Under the pieces are notes generated by a model. It did not search any database and was not told the origin of the DNA. It saw nothing but the letters and a program-made list of their open reading frames with translations. A DNA stretch of 64,000 nt from Distichodus sexfasciatus (Eukaryota; Chordata; Actinopteri; Characiformes; Distichodontidae), in contig JAVGVS010000794.1 of NCBI GenBank assembly GCA_032718565.1, forward strand, positions 34,033-98,032. Reading direction: 5' to 3'. Position numbers and translations under genes: made by a program. Below, piece by piece: positions 23,258-35,116 of this stretch (positions are counted from its first letter, which is position 1; every line of letters begins with the position of its first letter).

Positions 23258-23953
23258 TATGTGTGATGTCCGATCAGTGTTTCTGGGCTTGTTGACCATT
23301 GAATTGATGAATCAAGGTACACTGATGTATTGTTACATCCCTATTACTAAGTTCATTTAAACAGTATTTGTTACATTTTTTTTAACTAGCAACATTTTAC
23401 ATTTTGTTTAAAGAAGCAAGACGCCTGTATTGATAAAACTGGATCAGTGCATCTCTAGAAAGAACATAGTTAGCCGACTATAAGACACACACGCATGCCT
23501 GCACACACCGAGCCATGCCGTGCGGACACTCGCAACAGCTATGACGGGGAGTGTGTGATGTGTGTGATGCAGGTGTTGGGAGTGGGTCATGCGTGTCTGT
23601 GGGGGTCATTAGGGGAGTTGATGGGGATAGTCGCACTGAGCCGCGAGCAGCCGAGCGAAACCGCCGGGTGTGAGGAGAATTCCAAAGCAGGCACACCCAT
23701 GTGTGTACATATATGTGTGTGTGTGTGTGTGTGTGTGTACGTTATGAGAGTGTGTTTTTCCGTGAGATGCAGTACTCTCACCTCTCATCCTCTCAGCATC
23801 AATGCCACCGTTTCCCTGAGACGGAGCGGGACCCGAACTTACAGCCCGGGTCAAGAGGTTTGTTTTTTCGGTGTGTGTCGGATCAGTGTGTCGATGGAAT
23901 TTGGTTATTCTCTGTGGCATCGTACTGGAGTTTTCTTACTGTGAAATGCTGTC

Positions 23954-23994
<41 letters not shown>

Positions 23995-24872
23995 TATCCT
24001 TTCCCCTAACTCTTTCTCTCTCTTTCCCTCTCTCTCCCTTTCTCAATCTATCTATAAATACCGTTCCCCCTTTCTCTCTTCTTCTTCTTCTTCTCTCTAC
24101 CTTTTGCTCCTTCTCCAAAAATCGTTCTCTTGTTTTCTCCGCTTTTCTCTCTCGCTCTCTCTCCTTCTTTCCATGGTTCATTCTGTCGTCCGCTTTCTCT
24201 CTCTATCTACGAACGCAGCTCGCTCTCATTCTCTCTCCGTCTCTCTCCAAAAAGTGGTCTCTCGTTCCCTCTTCCTCTCTCTCTTTTTGTTCTCTACCTT
24301 TTTCCCTCTATTTACGCTGTCTTCAAACACCTCTCTCTGTGTCCAAAAAACTCGGAAACTCTCTCCCCTTTTCCTCTCTGTCTTTACACGCGTCTCTTTC
24401 CCTTTTTCTCTTTATCTACCTTTCAGTCCAAACATCTGACTCTCCTTCTCTCTCCCTCTTCTCTCATTCTCTGTCTACAACCATCCTTCTCTCCCTCTCT
24501 TACACATATTGTCTCTCTAAAATTCCTTCTCTCTTCCACTTATTCCCTAACTTCAAATACAGTACAACTCTCTCTCTCTCTCTCTCTCTCTCTCCTGGAT
24601 TTGGAGACTGCCCGTCTTTGAGCTGACCTACTTCTCTCTAGCTTCTTACAGATGCTGAAAAATACAAACATTATAGCAGAGTGACATGCAGATTGATGTG
24701 TGTGTGTGTGTGTGAGAGAAAGAGAGAGAGAGACAGCGAGAGTTGGAGAAATGTCTGTAGATATCTTTTCTTACTTCTGTGAATATTGTGCGTTTCTGGT
24801 CTGTCTAAAATGAGTCATCTCATAGATCGGAAAGTTTCTGCAGGTCTTTTTCCTTTTGGCCATCGGCATAGA

Positions 24873-24905
<33 letters not shown>

Positions 24906-25240
24906 CCTGCCGCAGCAGTAGGTGTTATTATGGTTTAGTGGACACGGGGCTGCAGGGACAGTATGGATGAATAAACTCACGCAGGCCTCCAGCTCCAGGC
25001 AGGCAAATGTGCACTGGAGCAGCTTTCAGCAGGCCACTGGGACATCACAGGGTTAACACAACCTCACACACAGACACACACACACTACTACCGCTACTAC
25101 TACGTGTGTCGAAGTATGTGGAAGTGGATACACTTGTTTATAGGTGTATGTGAGTAGTTGTAGAGATAGTTGTATAGTGTATGTGTCTTTTGTCTGCATG
25201 TACTGTGATTTTGTGGCAAATTATGCTATGTTATGTCCAA
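23258..25240. other. Intron 1, microsatellite and pyrimidine-rich
   Basis: (GT)n at 23713-23742, then a pyrimidine-rich tract from 23960 to 24600 built of (CT)n with short interruptions, and (GT)n(GA)n at 24697-24735 and (GT)n at 24876-24902. The 251-codon ORF at 23871-24626 is leucine/serine repeat translated from the CT tract, not a gene. Confidence 0.7.
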
Positions 25241-25500
25241 ATTGCTAAAAGAGCTTTAATTTCTTCCGCGGTCCGCGTTACCGGACTTCGGCTCTCCGCC
25301 ATTTTCTCTTCTATAGCTACCGACCACTCCGCCCACCTCTCGTGACATCACGGGTTCTCGCTGCTAGACCAGCGAAGTTTAGGGGCCGGTTCGGAGCTTG
25401 TTTTAGGGCGCCGGCACCAGTTTTTTTTCTGTGGAAAAGTGCGGCACTGGTTCCGAAATTGGGAACCGGCACGGGAACCAGAGCAGTGGGAAAGGGGTAG
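25241..25500. mobile_element. Possible hAT-type MITE fragment
   Basis: GC-rich sequence with ggaaccggcacgggaaccag, ttccgaaattgg and gtgacatcacggg. These phrases resemble a fish non-autonomous element, but I cannot find a clean pair of ends. Low confidence. Confidence 0.3.
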
Positions 25501-26251
25501 TAGTGTACTTGCTTTCTGTTTACTTTCCTCTCTTTTTTCTATTTTCCGTGGCTACTTTTCTGTCTGTCTTTTTCGATCTATTTTTACCCATCTCTATCTC
25601 TCACACAAATCTTCAGGTCCCTAGTTCTCTCTCTCTCTCTCTAACTGTCTCTCTCTGCCTCTGCCTTTCTCTCTCCTCCTAACTCATAAGGCTTGATGTT
25701 GTAGAGCAGGAGGCTGCTGCGCTATCCGGCTGTGGATCGTGATTGTGGTGTGTGTGTCGATGGCTTTGTGTCGCTCCCTGACTGGGGTGCGGGGCACAGA
25801 GCCAACGCGAATTTACTCTATAAAACGAGCATCACATCTGTTATGTTAAATATCCGAAATTCCTCTGGTGTCTCCCTTCCTCTCTCTCTCTCTCTCTCTC
25901 TCTCTATCCCGCCCTCCTTCTCATCACCGCTGTCTTTCACTTCCCTACCGTCTCCATTTTTGTCACCCTTCAGCAATACAGTGGGCTCTCCCCTGTGGTG
26001 TCCTCTGACATCTCTGTTGTCATCAAAAAAAACGAGGGTAGAAGAGAGAGAGAGAGAGTTAAAGAGGGAGAGCGAGGTGGAGATGAAGACAGAGAGAAGC
26101 GTCTCAGGGGAAGATGCGCAGCAGAACAGAGGTGGAGAAGCAGATTGTAAAGACATTTTTCATTTGGGGCTTCAATGAAAGACTCACCCATTTACAGGGA
26201 GTGTGTGATAAAGAGCTCGCGACTCTGTTAGAGAGGAGGAAGGAGGAGACG

Positions 26252-26286
<35 letters not shown>

Positions 26287-26772
26287 AATGAGAGGCAGAC
26301 GGAGAGATTGAGAGATTAAAGGTAACAGCGTGTGTAAGTGAGAGAGAAAGTTTAAAGAAAGGAAGTGCTGCTCCTCTTGACTGTATCATCTGTATTTGAC
26401 TCTATACATATTCAGTCGCTGCTGATTACGCTGCTGTTTATTAGAGTAGAGGGGTGCGATTGTCTCACCGGCTCCGCTCTCCCAGTAATAATACAGCACA
26501 CACTCACAAACAAATACACGTTCATCAACCATGCCGCACATAACCATCCACCAGCCCCTCAGTTCTTCTGCTCTCTTATGATTAACGTCACTTTCTCAGT
26601 GCACATTGTAAGTCACGCTAACACCACACTCTTAATGCATTATCATAAGCACCCAAGGCTTTTGCGCAGTGAAGTGTTCCGTACGGTATCGACATACTCA
26701 TTCCTGTTTTGAGTCCCCTTCCTTTGGGGTACCGATCCTGCCAAGCAGAACCTAAAGTGAGTGATGTCCTAT
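25501..26772. other. Intron 1 with CT/GA microsatellites
   Basis: (CT)n at 25625-25672 and 25880-25906, (GA)n at 26045-26060 and 26248-26282. No coding signal. ORFs of 112-148 codons here are low-complexity shadows. Confidence 0.5.
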
Positions 26773-26788
26773 TGAGGGAGTGATTATT

Positions 26789-27400
26789 TGTGACCCTCCA
26801 TGGCAAAACCAGTCGCTTGTCATAATTTTCAAAACTGAGTTATGTTGTCATGAAAGGGCATAAATCAAGCTTCAAAACAATACCTATATGGAATGAATGG
26901 GACGACATATGACTGAGATATCAACATTCAAAGGAGTCGGGTTTCTCCTGTCACGCCAAGTGAGAAACGGAGAAATCTGCCTTTGAAGTTGACTAGCGCC
27001 GTAGCACTCACAGACGCTTGGTGCGGTCGCGGCTACGTTTGCATTTACGGTAGCCTACGCTGCATTCACAGCCACATGGATAGCCTACCTGCGTTAGGTT
27101 AACGATTCGTCGGGAGACGAAGATGGATTCCGGAGAAATATCTTCACGCTAGTCAACCAGTGGATTTACCGTAAATATTGGAGTAGAGCGGTCAAAACAG
27201 AAACTTTTAACATTCTGCTGGAATTGAATTCCTCACCTCAAGAAAGTCACGTTTTTAGGATGGAAAGGGTAAGTTTTTCAGCCAAATTTATTCACAACAG
27301 TACAGTATAGATCAAAAGACTAAATTTTCAAAATTTTACCCCACGCAACATATATGCTCGGAAACCTCCGTTGCGACAAGCGACTGGTTTTGCCGTGGAG
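26789..27400 (+). mobile_element. MITE-1 copy 5, inserted in SINE B
   Basis: Left end tgtgaccctccatggc at 26789; right end tggttttgccgtggag at 27400, missing the last few terminal bases. It splits a minus-strand family B SINE whose tail reads gagtgattatt before the element and tatgtcattgtggatacacc after it. The body is close to copies 1 and 4. Confidence 0.8.
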
Positions 27401-27505
27401 ATATGTCATTGTGGATACACCACAGCACAATGAGAAGCACCACAATGTAATCTTGACCTCTGTATCTGACCATTGATGCAAAGGGCTTGATGGGCAGCTT
27501 TAGGC
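27401..27505 (-). mobile_element. SINE family B remnant, continued after MITE
   Basis: Second part of the SINE disrupted by MITE-1 copy 5: gtcattgtggatacaccacagcac, then a degenerate central block (cctctgtatctgaccattgatg). Confidence 0.65.
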
Positions 27506-27985
27506 TTCGTGCAGCTCATAAACTATGCGTTACCCATTTTTTGTGTACAAATTCACCTAAGATCCGAAATGGAACCTGAACTCACTTCCCAGCTCTCTTC
27601 TACAAACCACCATCGCACGATTTCGGAGAGCCTTGTGACTACAAGAGCAAGTTCACCTGAATTCAAACTTCATAACAGGTATAAATGGGCCTGTTTTACC
27701 AACTTCTTTGTGAAGTATTGATTGTGTATTTGTAGCGTTCTCTTCATTGTCTGACCATGATTTGCAGCCACTTGCATTGTTCTCTGTTTACTTGGATTTT
27801 TTCGCATTTCAATTTGAACTTACTTGCTTCTCTGTCTCATATGTTTCCAGACGGTGGACCCACAGTTCCTTCTTATAGTTTACCTGTTGATTCTAGCTTT
27901 CTTTGTGTCAAAACTGATGATCTTTGTTGGATTTGAACTCAGACCATTGGTGTACTGATTTTGTTGGTTATGCTGGTCCAAAAAC

Positions 27986-28200
27986 TTGGGCTGATAGATT
28001 AATGCGTTTAGGAGTTGACCCGCGATCAAGAAGGTCTGGTTTAAGTCTTCGGACTAGTAAAGGTACCACAGAAGGCACTCATGAGTAAATACCATTCCTA
28101 AAGCACTGTCGCTGCCTGCTGCTCCCTACAGATGGATTACATTTGGCAGTGCCGTGGTGCGCTGGTGTGGTCACAATGACAAAGAATCACTTACTAATGA
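27986..28200 (+). mobile_element. SINE family B, old copy
   Basis: Degenerate plus-strand copy. Recognisable parts are gacccgcgatcaagaaggtc, ggactagtaaaggtacc, ctcatgagtaa, ctgctgctccctacagatgg and gtcacaatgacaaagaatcac. Confidence 0.7.
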
Positions 28201-29050
28201 ATTCACTTCAAACTGACTCGCTCGGAATTCGGCAGTTGGGCCTATACACGTGATCCAGACATAATCAGATTGTGATGTGAAGTAGAATTTCTTTTAAAGG
28301 GAGCAGGAGATCGCAACTCTCAAAAGTATCACTGATGTTCACTCTCCACACTCTCATATCCAGGGATTTCCGCTATTGTGTTTTGGATGTTTCTTTGTTG
28401 TATGCCAAGAAATGACTTCAGAGCGTACGAGTTGGAACCTCAGCAGTCGTGAAGCACCGGGGCTCATTATCTGACTCGCAGTGCCACCGCCCTGCTTGTA
28501 CACGCCGTGCTGTTTCTTTTTAATGAATCTTGACGGATTACAACCAGACCAGTTCTGAAAATAAATGGATTCGCATAGAAAACAGCATCCAAACCTCCGG
28601 CCAATCCTCCCAGCTACCGGCGAGGCAGCAGCCTTTTTCCATCTTTTTATCGCCGTTATCCGGCGCAATGCTGCGGCCCGTTAACGTGTTTAACTGTAAT
28701 AAAGGCCAGTGCCGCCTGCTTGGTTCTGGGCTTCGGCCTCATGAAAAATGGCAGCTGAAATAAAATTAGAGTTGAAGACGTATATTAAAGGTATGCTCTG
28801 TTCTAACACGTTGGTTCTTATTCATTGTTTGCCATAATGTACATGTCTGAGCTGAAATTCTTCATACAAAACAGTTTCACAAGACTCTGGACAGGCAAAC
28901 ATTTTATTCCCGCCGGTGTTGAGTTAGCAGTGGGGGGAGTTTTATGGGCCAAACAATACATAGTGAAGAGTCTGCATTTCACACACACACACACGCACAC
29001 CTTATATATGTATGTATATATAATAATGACCCAATGACAATCAACCTCTT
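28201..29050. other. Intron 1, repeat-poor segment
   Basis: Repeat-free, moderately GC-rich sequence between SINE and (TA)n. The part at 28420-28760 is the best candidate for conserved non-coding DNA in the window. A short (CA)n lies at 28981-28998. Confidence 0.4.
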
Positions 29051-29051
29051 C

Positions 29052-29089
<38 letters not shown>

Positions 29090-29101
29090 CATATACAATG
29101 C

Positions 29102-29585
29102 TACACAAAGTTTTAGGCAGGTGTGAAAAAATACTGCAGCAAATGCTTTCAAAATAGAGTGTTAATCATTTATTTTCATCAATCAACAAAATACAGTGAA
29201 TGAACAAGAGAAATCTAAATAATCCGTCAATATTTTAGTTGTGACCCACCTTTGCCTTCAAACAGCATCAATTCTTCTAGAGTACACTTGCACACACAGT
29301 TTTTTGAAGGAACTCGGCTGGTAGAGTTGTTTAAACATCGTGGAGAACCAGCCACAGATCTATAATCTATAATCCTACAAAATAATATCATGACTACAAA
29401 ATAATATAATGACTATAATCCTATAAAAATCCTGACTTTGTGCAAGTGTACCTATAAAAATTGATGCTGGTTTTGAAGGCAAGAGTAATAACACAAATAT
29501 TGATTTGATTTAGATTTTTTTCTTTGTTAAGCTCACTTTGCATTTTGTAAAATTGATAAAAAATAAACAATAGATTATTCACTGT
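29102..29585 (-). mobile_element. Tc1-like element fragment
   Basis: Left end tacacaaagttttaggcagg with TA. Inside, ttttttgaaggaactcggctgg and gtggagaaccagccacagatc are typical of a fish Tc1 transposase region read on the minus strand. The right inverted repeat is truncated near 29585. It sits directly beside a (TA)n tract (29052-29094), a natural target for TA-specific insertion. Confidence 0.65.
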
Positions 29586-30272
29586 GTGTATATATATATG
29601 TGGACCCGATCTGCGTAATGAGTCGGAAGTACGACGTTCTGTTATTTGAATGCGGGCCGATTATGTGTATCCACAAAGCCGCGATTTTTCTTTTGTGGAG
29701 CCAGATTAATTTTGAGCCTTGTCTTTCATATAAGACCAAAAAAATCGATATGTTACTGATGTTTGTCAACATAATAGGCCGTATAAATAAACGCCAAAAC
29801 TTCAATATTCTAACGGGCATCAAAATCACCTCATCTCTATATCATCATGAAGGTCATAAGTAGTGTCATCTGGGTTTTTGCGTTATGGGTATCACCTTTT
29901 CCAGTGCCCACGTCTTTTCTGCCTCTAAAGCATTTTTTCCATTTTTCTCCAAGACAAATTAGCATTTATGCTTGGGTAGAATATAGAACGTGAAGTGGGT
30001 GTTTCCTACTGGGTATTAATTAATACACCGTAATAATAAATGTAATAAAAGGGGCCCTTGATGATATACATTTGCCCAAATACTAACACACATAGAGATC
30101 TGTTATGACCACAGGGGCCCACAGGGATGTGAAGAACAAAAGGTCTGTTATTAATGAGGAATTGTGTGAGAGAGGGCTAAAGATGGTTTTGGGGTGCCTT
30201 GAGACCCTGGGTTGTGTCCCAAAACTTTTGTGGCTTTGTGTTGGCATTTTTGGTATAAGTGCATAAATATGT
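29586..30272. other. Intron 1, nothing recognised
   Basis: No repeat ends, no coding signal. ORFs under 90 codons on both strands are not convincing. Confidence 0.4.
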
Positions 30273-30395
30273 ACCAGTGGTGATGGTTTGCGCTACTTTG
30301 CCTCACAGCCAGAAGGTCCTGGGTTCCAGGCTTAGGTCGGCGTGGAGACTTTCTGTGTAATAGGGGTTGCATACTCTCTTCCCATGTTTATGCTC
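30273..30395 (+). mobile_element. SINE family C fragment
   Basis: Head region: tggtgatggtttgcgctac, cctcacagccagaaggtcctgg, then ttctgtgtaataggggttgc. Truncated at its 3' end. Confidence 0.65.
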
Positions 30396-30561
30396 TTCTC
30401 TAAGCTGGCCCGTGGGTGTGGTGAGTGTGTGATTGTGTGAGTGTGTGTGCCTGTGGTGTGTTAGGCGCATACAGGGTTAGTCGTTACTTATATGCCTGTA
30501 AGTTTCTGGGGAGTTTTCATTTGGAAATCTAAAAAGAGAGTTAAAGGATTGAGGAGGAGGA

Positions 30562-30758
30562 GGGCAGTTGGTAGCATAATGTGTTGAGTTGACCCCGTGA
30601 TCAGAGTTCATCTAGTTCAAATCCCAGACCGGTAAAGATACCGCTATTTTCGTGAAACGGAGTAATGTCTACAACACTACTCCCAGGCGCTATATGTCAG
30701 CTGCCCACTGCTCCTTCTGAATGGAATTAAATGCAAGATACATTTCGTTGTGTTTTTA
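30562..30758 (+). mobile_element. SINE family B
   Basis: Starts gggcagttggtagcataat, includes gaccccgtgatcag and a B-box-like gttcaaatccc, and ends near cgttgtg without the usual tail. Confidence 0.75.
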
Positions 30759-30844
30759 TTTATGAGGCTATGGTCAGGGTTAGGTGTAGTGTTAGTACCC
30801 AAAAATAATTTTAAGTGAATTTAAGTGATTATTATTTATTATTA

Positions 30845-31038
30845 TTATTTGTCATTGTGAACCACCTTTGCTTCCTTTTAACTTGCAGTGTGACCTATCT
30901 GTATTGTTGGAGCAATGGGCAGCTTTTAGTCCTTACAGATGGTACCTTGCTCATGAGCACATCAGCGGTGTTTTTACCAGTTTGGGACCTTCTGATCATG
31001 GGGACGGCTCCCTAACCGTAATGCTTCAGCTTCAGCCC
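30845..31038 (-). mobile_element. SINE family B, degenerate
   Basis: Minus-strand copy: tgtcattgtgaaccacc tail at left, accttgctcatgagcacatc in the centre, and ggctccctaaccgtaatgc at the eroded head. Confidence 0.7.
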
Positions 31039-34000
31039 AAAATAGCAGGTATGTTTGTGTATGTGTGTGTCTTGAAGTCTTGGAGGTTCATTAAACAGCA
31101 GTTAAACTTCTCCTTCAGGGGAACAGCACTCCCACTCCGCTCTCTTTTTCCCTCTCCAGCACACACACTAACACACAGCCTTGGCATAAAACTTGGGCAA
31201 ATCTTATTTTTTCCTTGGTGCATTTTCCTTTTTAGGGGATAGTCTGGTTTTAACACATCCTACTCCCCCTTACACACACACACACACACACACACATTAA
31301 ACCCACACACCACCATACATTTCTCTCATCCCACATCTCTCATGTCCTGCACGCTCAGGAATTTCCCCAGTCATTCATCGGAATCCTGTGTTTTACTCGA
31401 TCACCACGGCCCGATTGTCGCCCTCACCCTGCACCGGCCAGTCAATCAAATGAACGATGGCGTGCTTTTCTGACGGGGCAGGTAAGGAGCCAGTTCAGGA
31501 GATGAGAAAGAAGTAAGATGATGAGAAAAGGAAGGAAAGAAAGCGAGGACATGCAGAAGGTTGTTGGGATTCAACATTTAAATAGCGACTGGTTAAAAAC
31601 CCAAAACAACCTGGATTTGTCGTCCTCCTGGTTGATTAAATCTGGTTATGTTGCTTTCACACCTGATTTTTCGACAAAGGAATGCTGACTGCTTAAAACT
31701 CTGTCTTTGGAACTGTGTTTGGAAACCCTCTGTTTCTGATCTGTAGATCATGAAGTTCAAAGATGTCCAATAGTTCTTTGATAGTGTTTTTTTCCCTAGT
31801 TTTCCAAGGTCAAGTTCGCTTAACCTAAAACTCAATTTCTTGACATCAACTTCGAAACCCCAAAACCCTCTAACTGGTGACATTTAGAACTACGAGTGTG
31901 TGTTCAACTTTTACTCAAAGATACTTGCAACCTTGTGAGTGTGTTCTACCCGTATCCCTCACTTTACGTTCCTAAGCTGATAAGACTTTCATCAAATCAG
32001 ACACATACCACTCCTAGAGAGGAACAAAAGCCAGCAAGCCTCTGGTGTCAAGTAAGCTTGTGGAAGCGCTGAACTCGACTCTGAAGTCAGCAGAAGTGCA
32101 GATTGGGCAGTTGAAGGACAAAACCAGTGGTGGCAAAGGGCCTGGGCCTGGATCTGAAAATGGCTGTGTCTTGTTTTTGTGCTATTTAAGCGGCAAGGCA
32201 GCACGTGATATAACAATACTAGAGAGAGGCAGCGCTTGTAAGGTAATTTTAGGAGTTTTAGAATGTCAAAAGAGAAAAAGAGCCTTGAGGCGTTACTTGA
32301 AAACAAATCAAAGCGGCAACCGGAGAATGGAAGCAGAAAAACTCGGTTCAGGCAAACAAGCAGAAATTCCACACAAGCTCTTGGCAAGGAAATACAGTAT
32401 GTATAAAATAAAGCACAACAGAACTGTTACTTCTCATCACAGCACCATCGTACCAGCTACTAAACATGATCCTCTTTCTATCTCTCTCTCTCCTTTTCTC
32501 ACTCTCAGACTCTCTATCCCACACTCATGCACAACTCAACCTCTCAACTCTGAATGTGGGTATCACTTATATGATTCCGTGAATATTCAAATGGCAACAT
32601 AAAGCTCTCATATTACGTATGCATAACTGAATATAATTATTATGTAAGCAGTAATGCAAGCATAAGAATGTTAAGCATAGCATTTTGCACTTCACTGGCT
32701 GTTTTGTTACAGTTGTTTTAGTTAATAAACATCTTCTAGTAATATACTGTGTGTGTGTGTGTGTGTGTGAGATGGTAGTGTTTTGTGAGAGCAAGACATC
32801 ATGCAGTATCATATGCAAAAGCAGTTTGCTTACCTCTGTTTGCTTCTTATTTAATATTCATGCATGTTATATACATTATTAAATTATTATATGTAAAATA
32901 TTAAATTATTATCATCTTACTTTTTACTACTTCTACCTTTACACTACTTCATACATCTAAAGAGACTGTAATGTTTCATAACTTTTGCAAAGTTGTTTTT
33001 ATATATATTTTGTGTATATGATTTTTATATATTTCTCTTTATGGAATATACAGAAAGAGCAAAAACCTACCTACAGCTTTAACAGTCTGTTTTACTTACA
33101 CAAACACACACACACACACACACACAGGCCATGCAGCCTGTTATCTGATGAAATGTTGATTTAGCATCAGGCCCTCGGCGGAGCGCTGCCTGTGAGTTTA
33201 GCGTCTGGAACACAGCCTTGTGTGGAGGTGTGTTTGGCCATTCTGCATTCTGCAGCTAATAGGAAGATACGCTCCTATCAGCAGAAAGCACTTCATACGT
33301 GTGTGTGTGTGTGTGTGTGCGTGTGTGTGTGTGTGTGTGAAAACATGAAGGCTATAGCAGAGGCAATAGTAGGTTAGTTGGTAATAGCGATAAATAATGA
33401 TCTTGACTACTGATGCTGTGTAAAGAGTAGACTCGTTCAATGTAATTTAGAAAAGATTAAGAAATTAAAAGAAAAGTAAAGAAAAAATTACAATTAAAAC
33501 AAAATGTAATGGTTAGATTAACCTTTACTCACTCAGACACACTTCATTTAACACTGCTTGATGTTATATATTGTAATGAGCACTTTATTATTATTGTGTG
33601 TGTGGTATGAGGACCGCCCAATACTAGGAGAGAGACAAGATCACGTGTCAAGATTCAAGATTCTTTATTTGTCACATGCAAATTATACTGGGTACCTTTT
33701 ATTCAAGGTGAAAAACTGTCTTATACTAAATGGTATGGTTGTGTTGTTTTGTACGCAAAAATTCAGAAGAAGACAATGGAACTGCAAATCAAAAATCTGT
33801 ATGTGCACTGTACTGCCGCACTTCGCTCACCAGTATTGGGTTATAAAAGTGCCGTCCGTAATCACAGGCTTGAAGGATTGATTGACTGATTTGGTTTCCC
33901 AATCAGATCTCATCGCAGTTCAAATACATATCTCTGCGAATGGGAGCGCACATTTTTTCCATGCAGTAGCCAGAAACAACAAGAAGATGAGTTGTTGGTT

Positions 34001-35116
34001 ATTTGAACACTTTGGGTGTATTATTTCAGTCAGTATCTAGTCTAGTGTATCGAGAAGTTAACATTCCTAAATCTTTAATTTAGTGAGGATTACGCCTCCG
34101 AAAATGTTTTAATTAACATGCTAATTTTACCATTTATAATCTGATTATTTAAAAAGATGATTTAATCTTCAATTAGTAGTTAGAAGCTGATGCATAGTAA
34201 TGGTGTGAAAGAAACATGGGGTATCATCCAAGAAGCCCATTTAAACTGGTTTCTAATGCGCTTTTTTCTGATTTTTCTTTCAAATAGTGTTAAAATCTCG
34301 TCATGTTCTTGTTCTCATAAGACAATCTTTTCTATCATCTTGTCTTGTATTTCAAGATGTCTCGTCTTTTTACCAATACCTTCAGCAAATCCAAATTTTC
34401 ATTCATTTCAACCATCTGCCTTTTATTTCAGTGCGAGCTCTGCAACGACCCTCTCACACTACACATACACAGACATTCGCTCATACAGTAATGAACTGAG
34501 CCTTGGACAAATTTGCGCCTCCAGGTATTGATTTAGTGTCTTTGAATAATTTGTAAAATATCATATTTATTATGTTTTTTCATTTGTGGAAGCAAGCATA
34601 TTTGTTAGGATGTTGGTGTCCAGTTTGCAGCTGTAATTGAGTAATAGGAAACTGTCTCTAGCCACTGACGAGGAGGAGTGCAGGTCATAATTAAACACAA
34701 CACTATAAACATTTCCCAGATCTAATACACACCATTAATGAGTCAGTTCTGCAGAACAATATCATTGACATCATGCAGAGTCTAGAGATTGGAGTGTGTC
34801 TGTGTGTGTCTAAAATGTGTCATTATAGTTCTGATATTAGTTTAATAACTGCTGATAGTACACTTGTTGATAGCTTGGTGTATTTTTTTCTGTATAGACA
34901 CTGCCATGTATATATGCGTTGGTTTATTAGTGTTTTATTTACTGCTATGGATGATAGGAATGTGTGGTTGTCATACCATTTTGAGAATATGCTCTGACAG
35001 TATTATTTGTATGTATTTACTATCTATATTTTCTGTAGGAGAAGGCTGTACATCTCTGTTATATCTCATATTAGGGTAATGGAAGTGTTAATACCTTTTT
35101 GTGTGCATTTGTAAAT
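31039..35116. other. Intron 1, largely unique with microsatellites
   Basis: (CA)n at 31277-31297, (GT)n at 32747-32769, (CA)n at 33103-33127 and (GT)n at 33299-33339. A short dispersed repeat (caagattcaagattctttatttgtc) lies near 33648-33672. The 185-codon ORF at 32045-32602 has no recognisable domain and I do not call it a gene. Confidence 0.45.

Noticed and set aside
23871..24626. 251-codon ORF
   Set aside because: Leu/Ser repeat from a pyrimidine-rich tract.
32045..32602. 185-codon ORF starting MSSKLVEALNSTLKSAE
   Set aside because: No domain recognised, C-terminal part runs into CT-rich sequence, and no splice or promoter context. It could be part of an unknown element, but there is no support for a gene.
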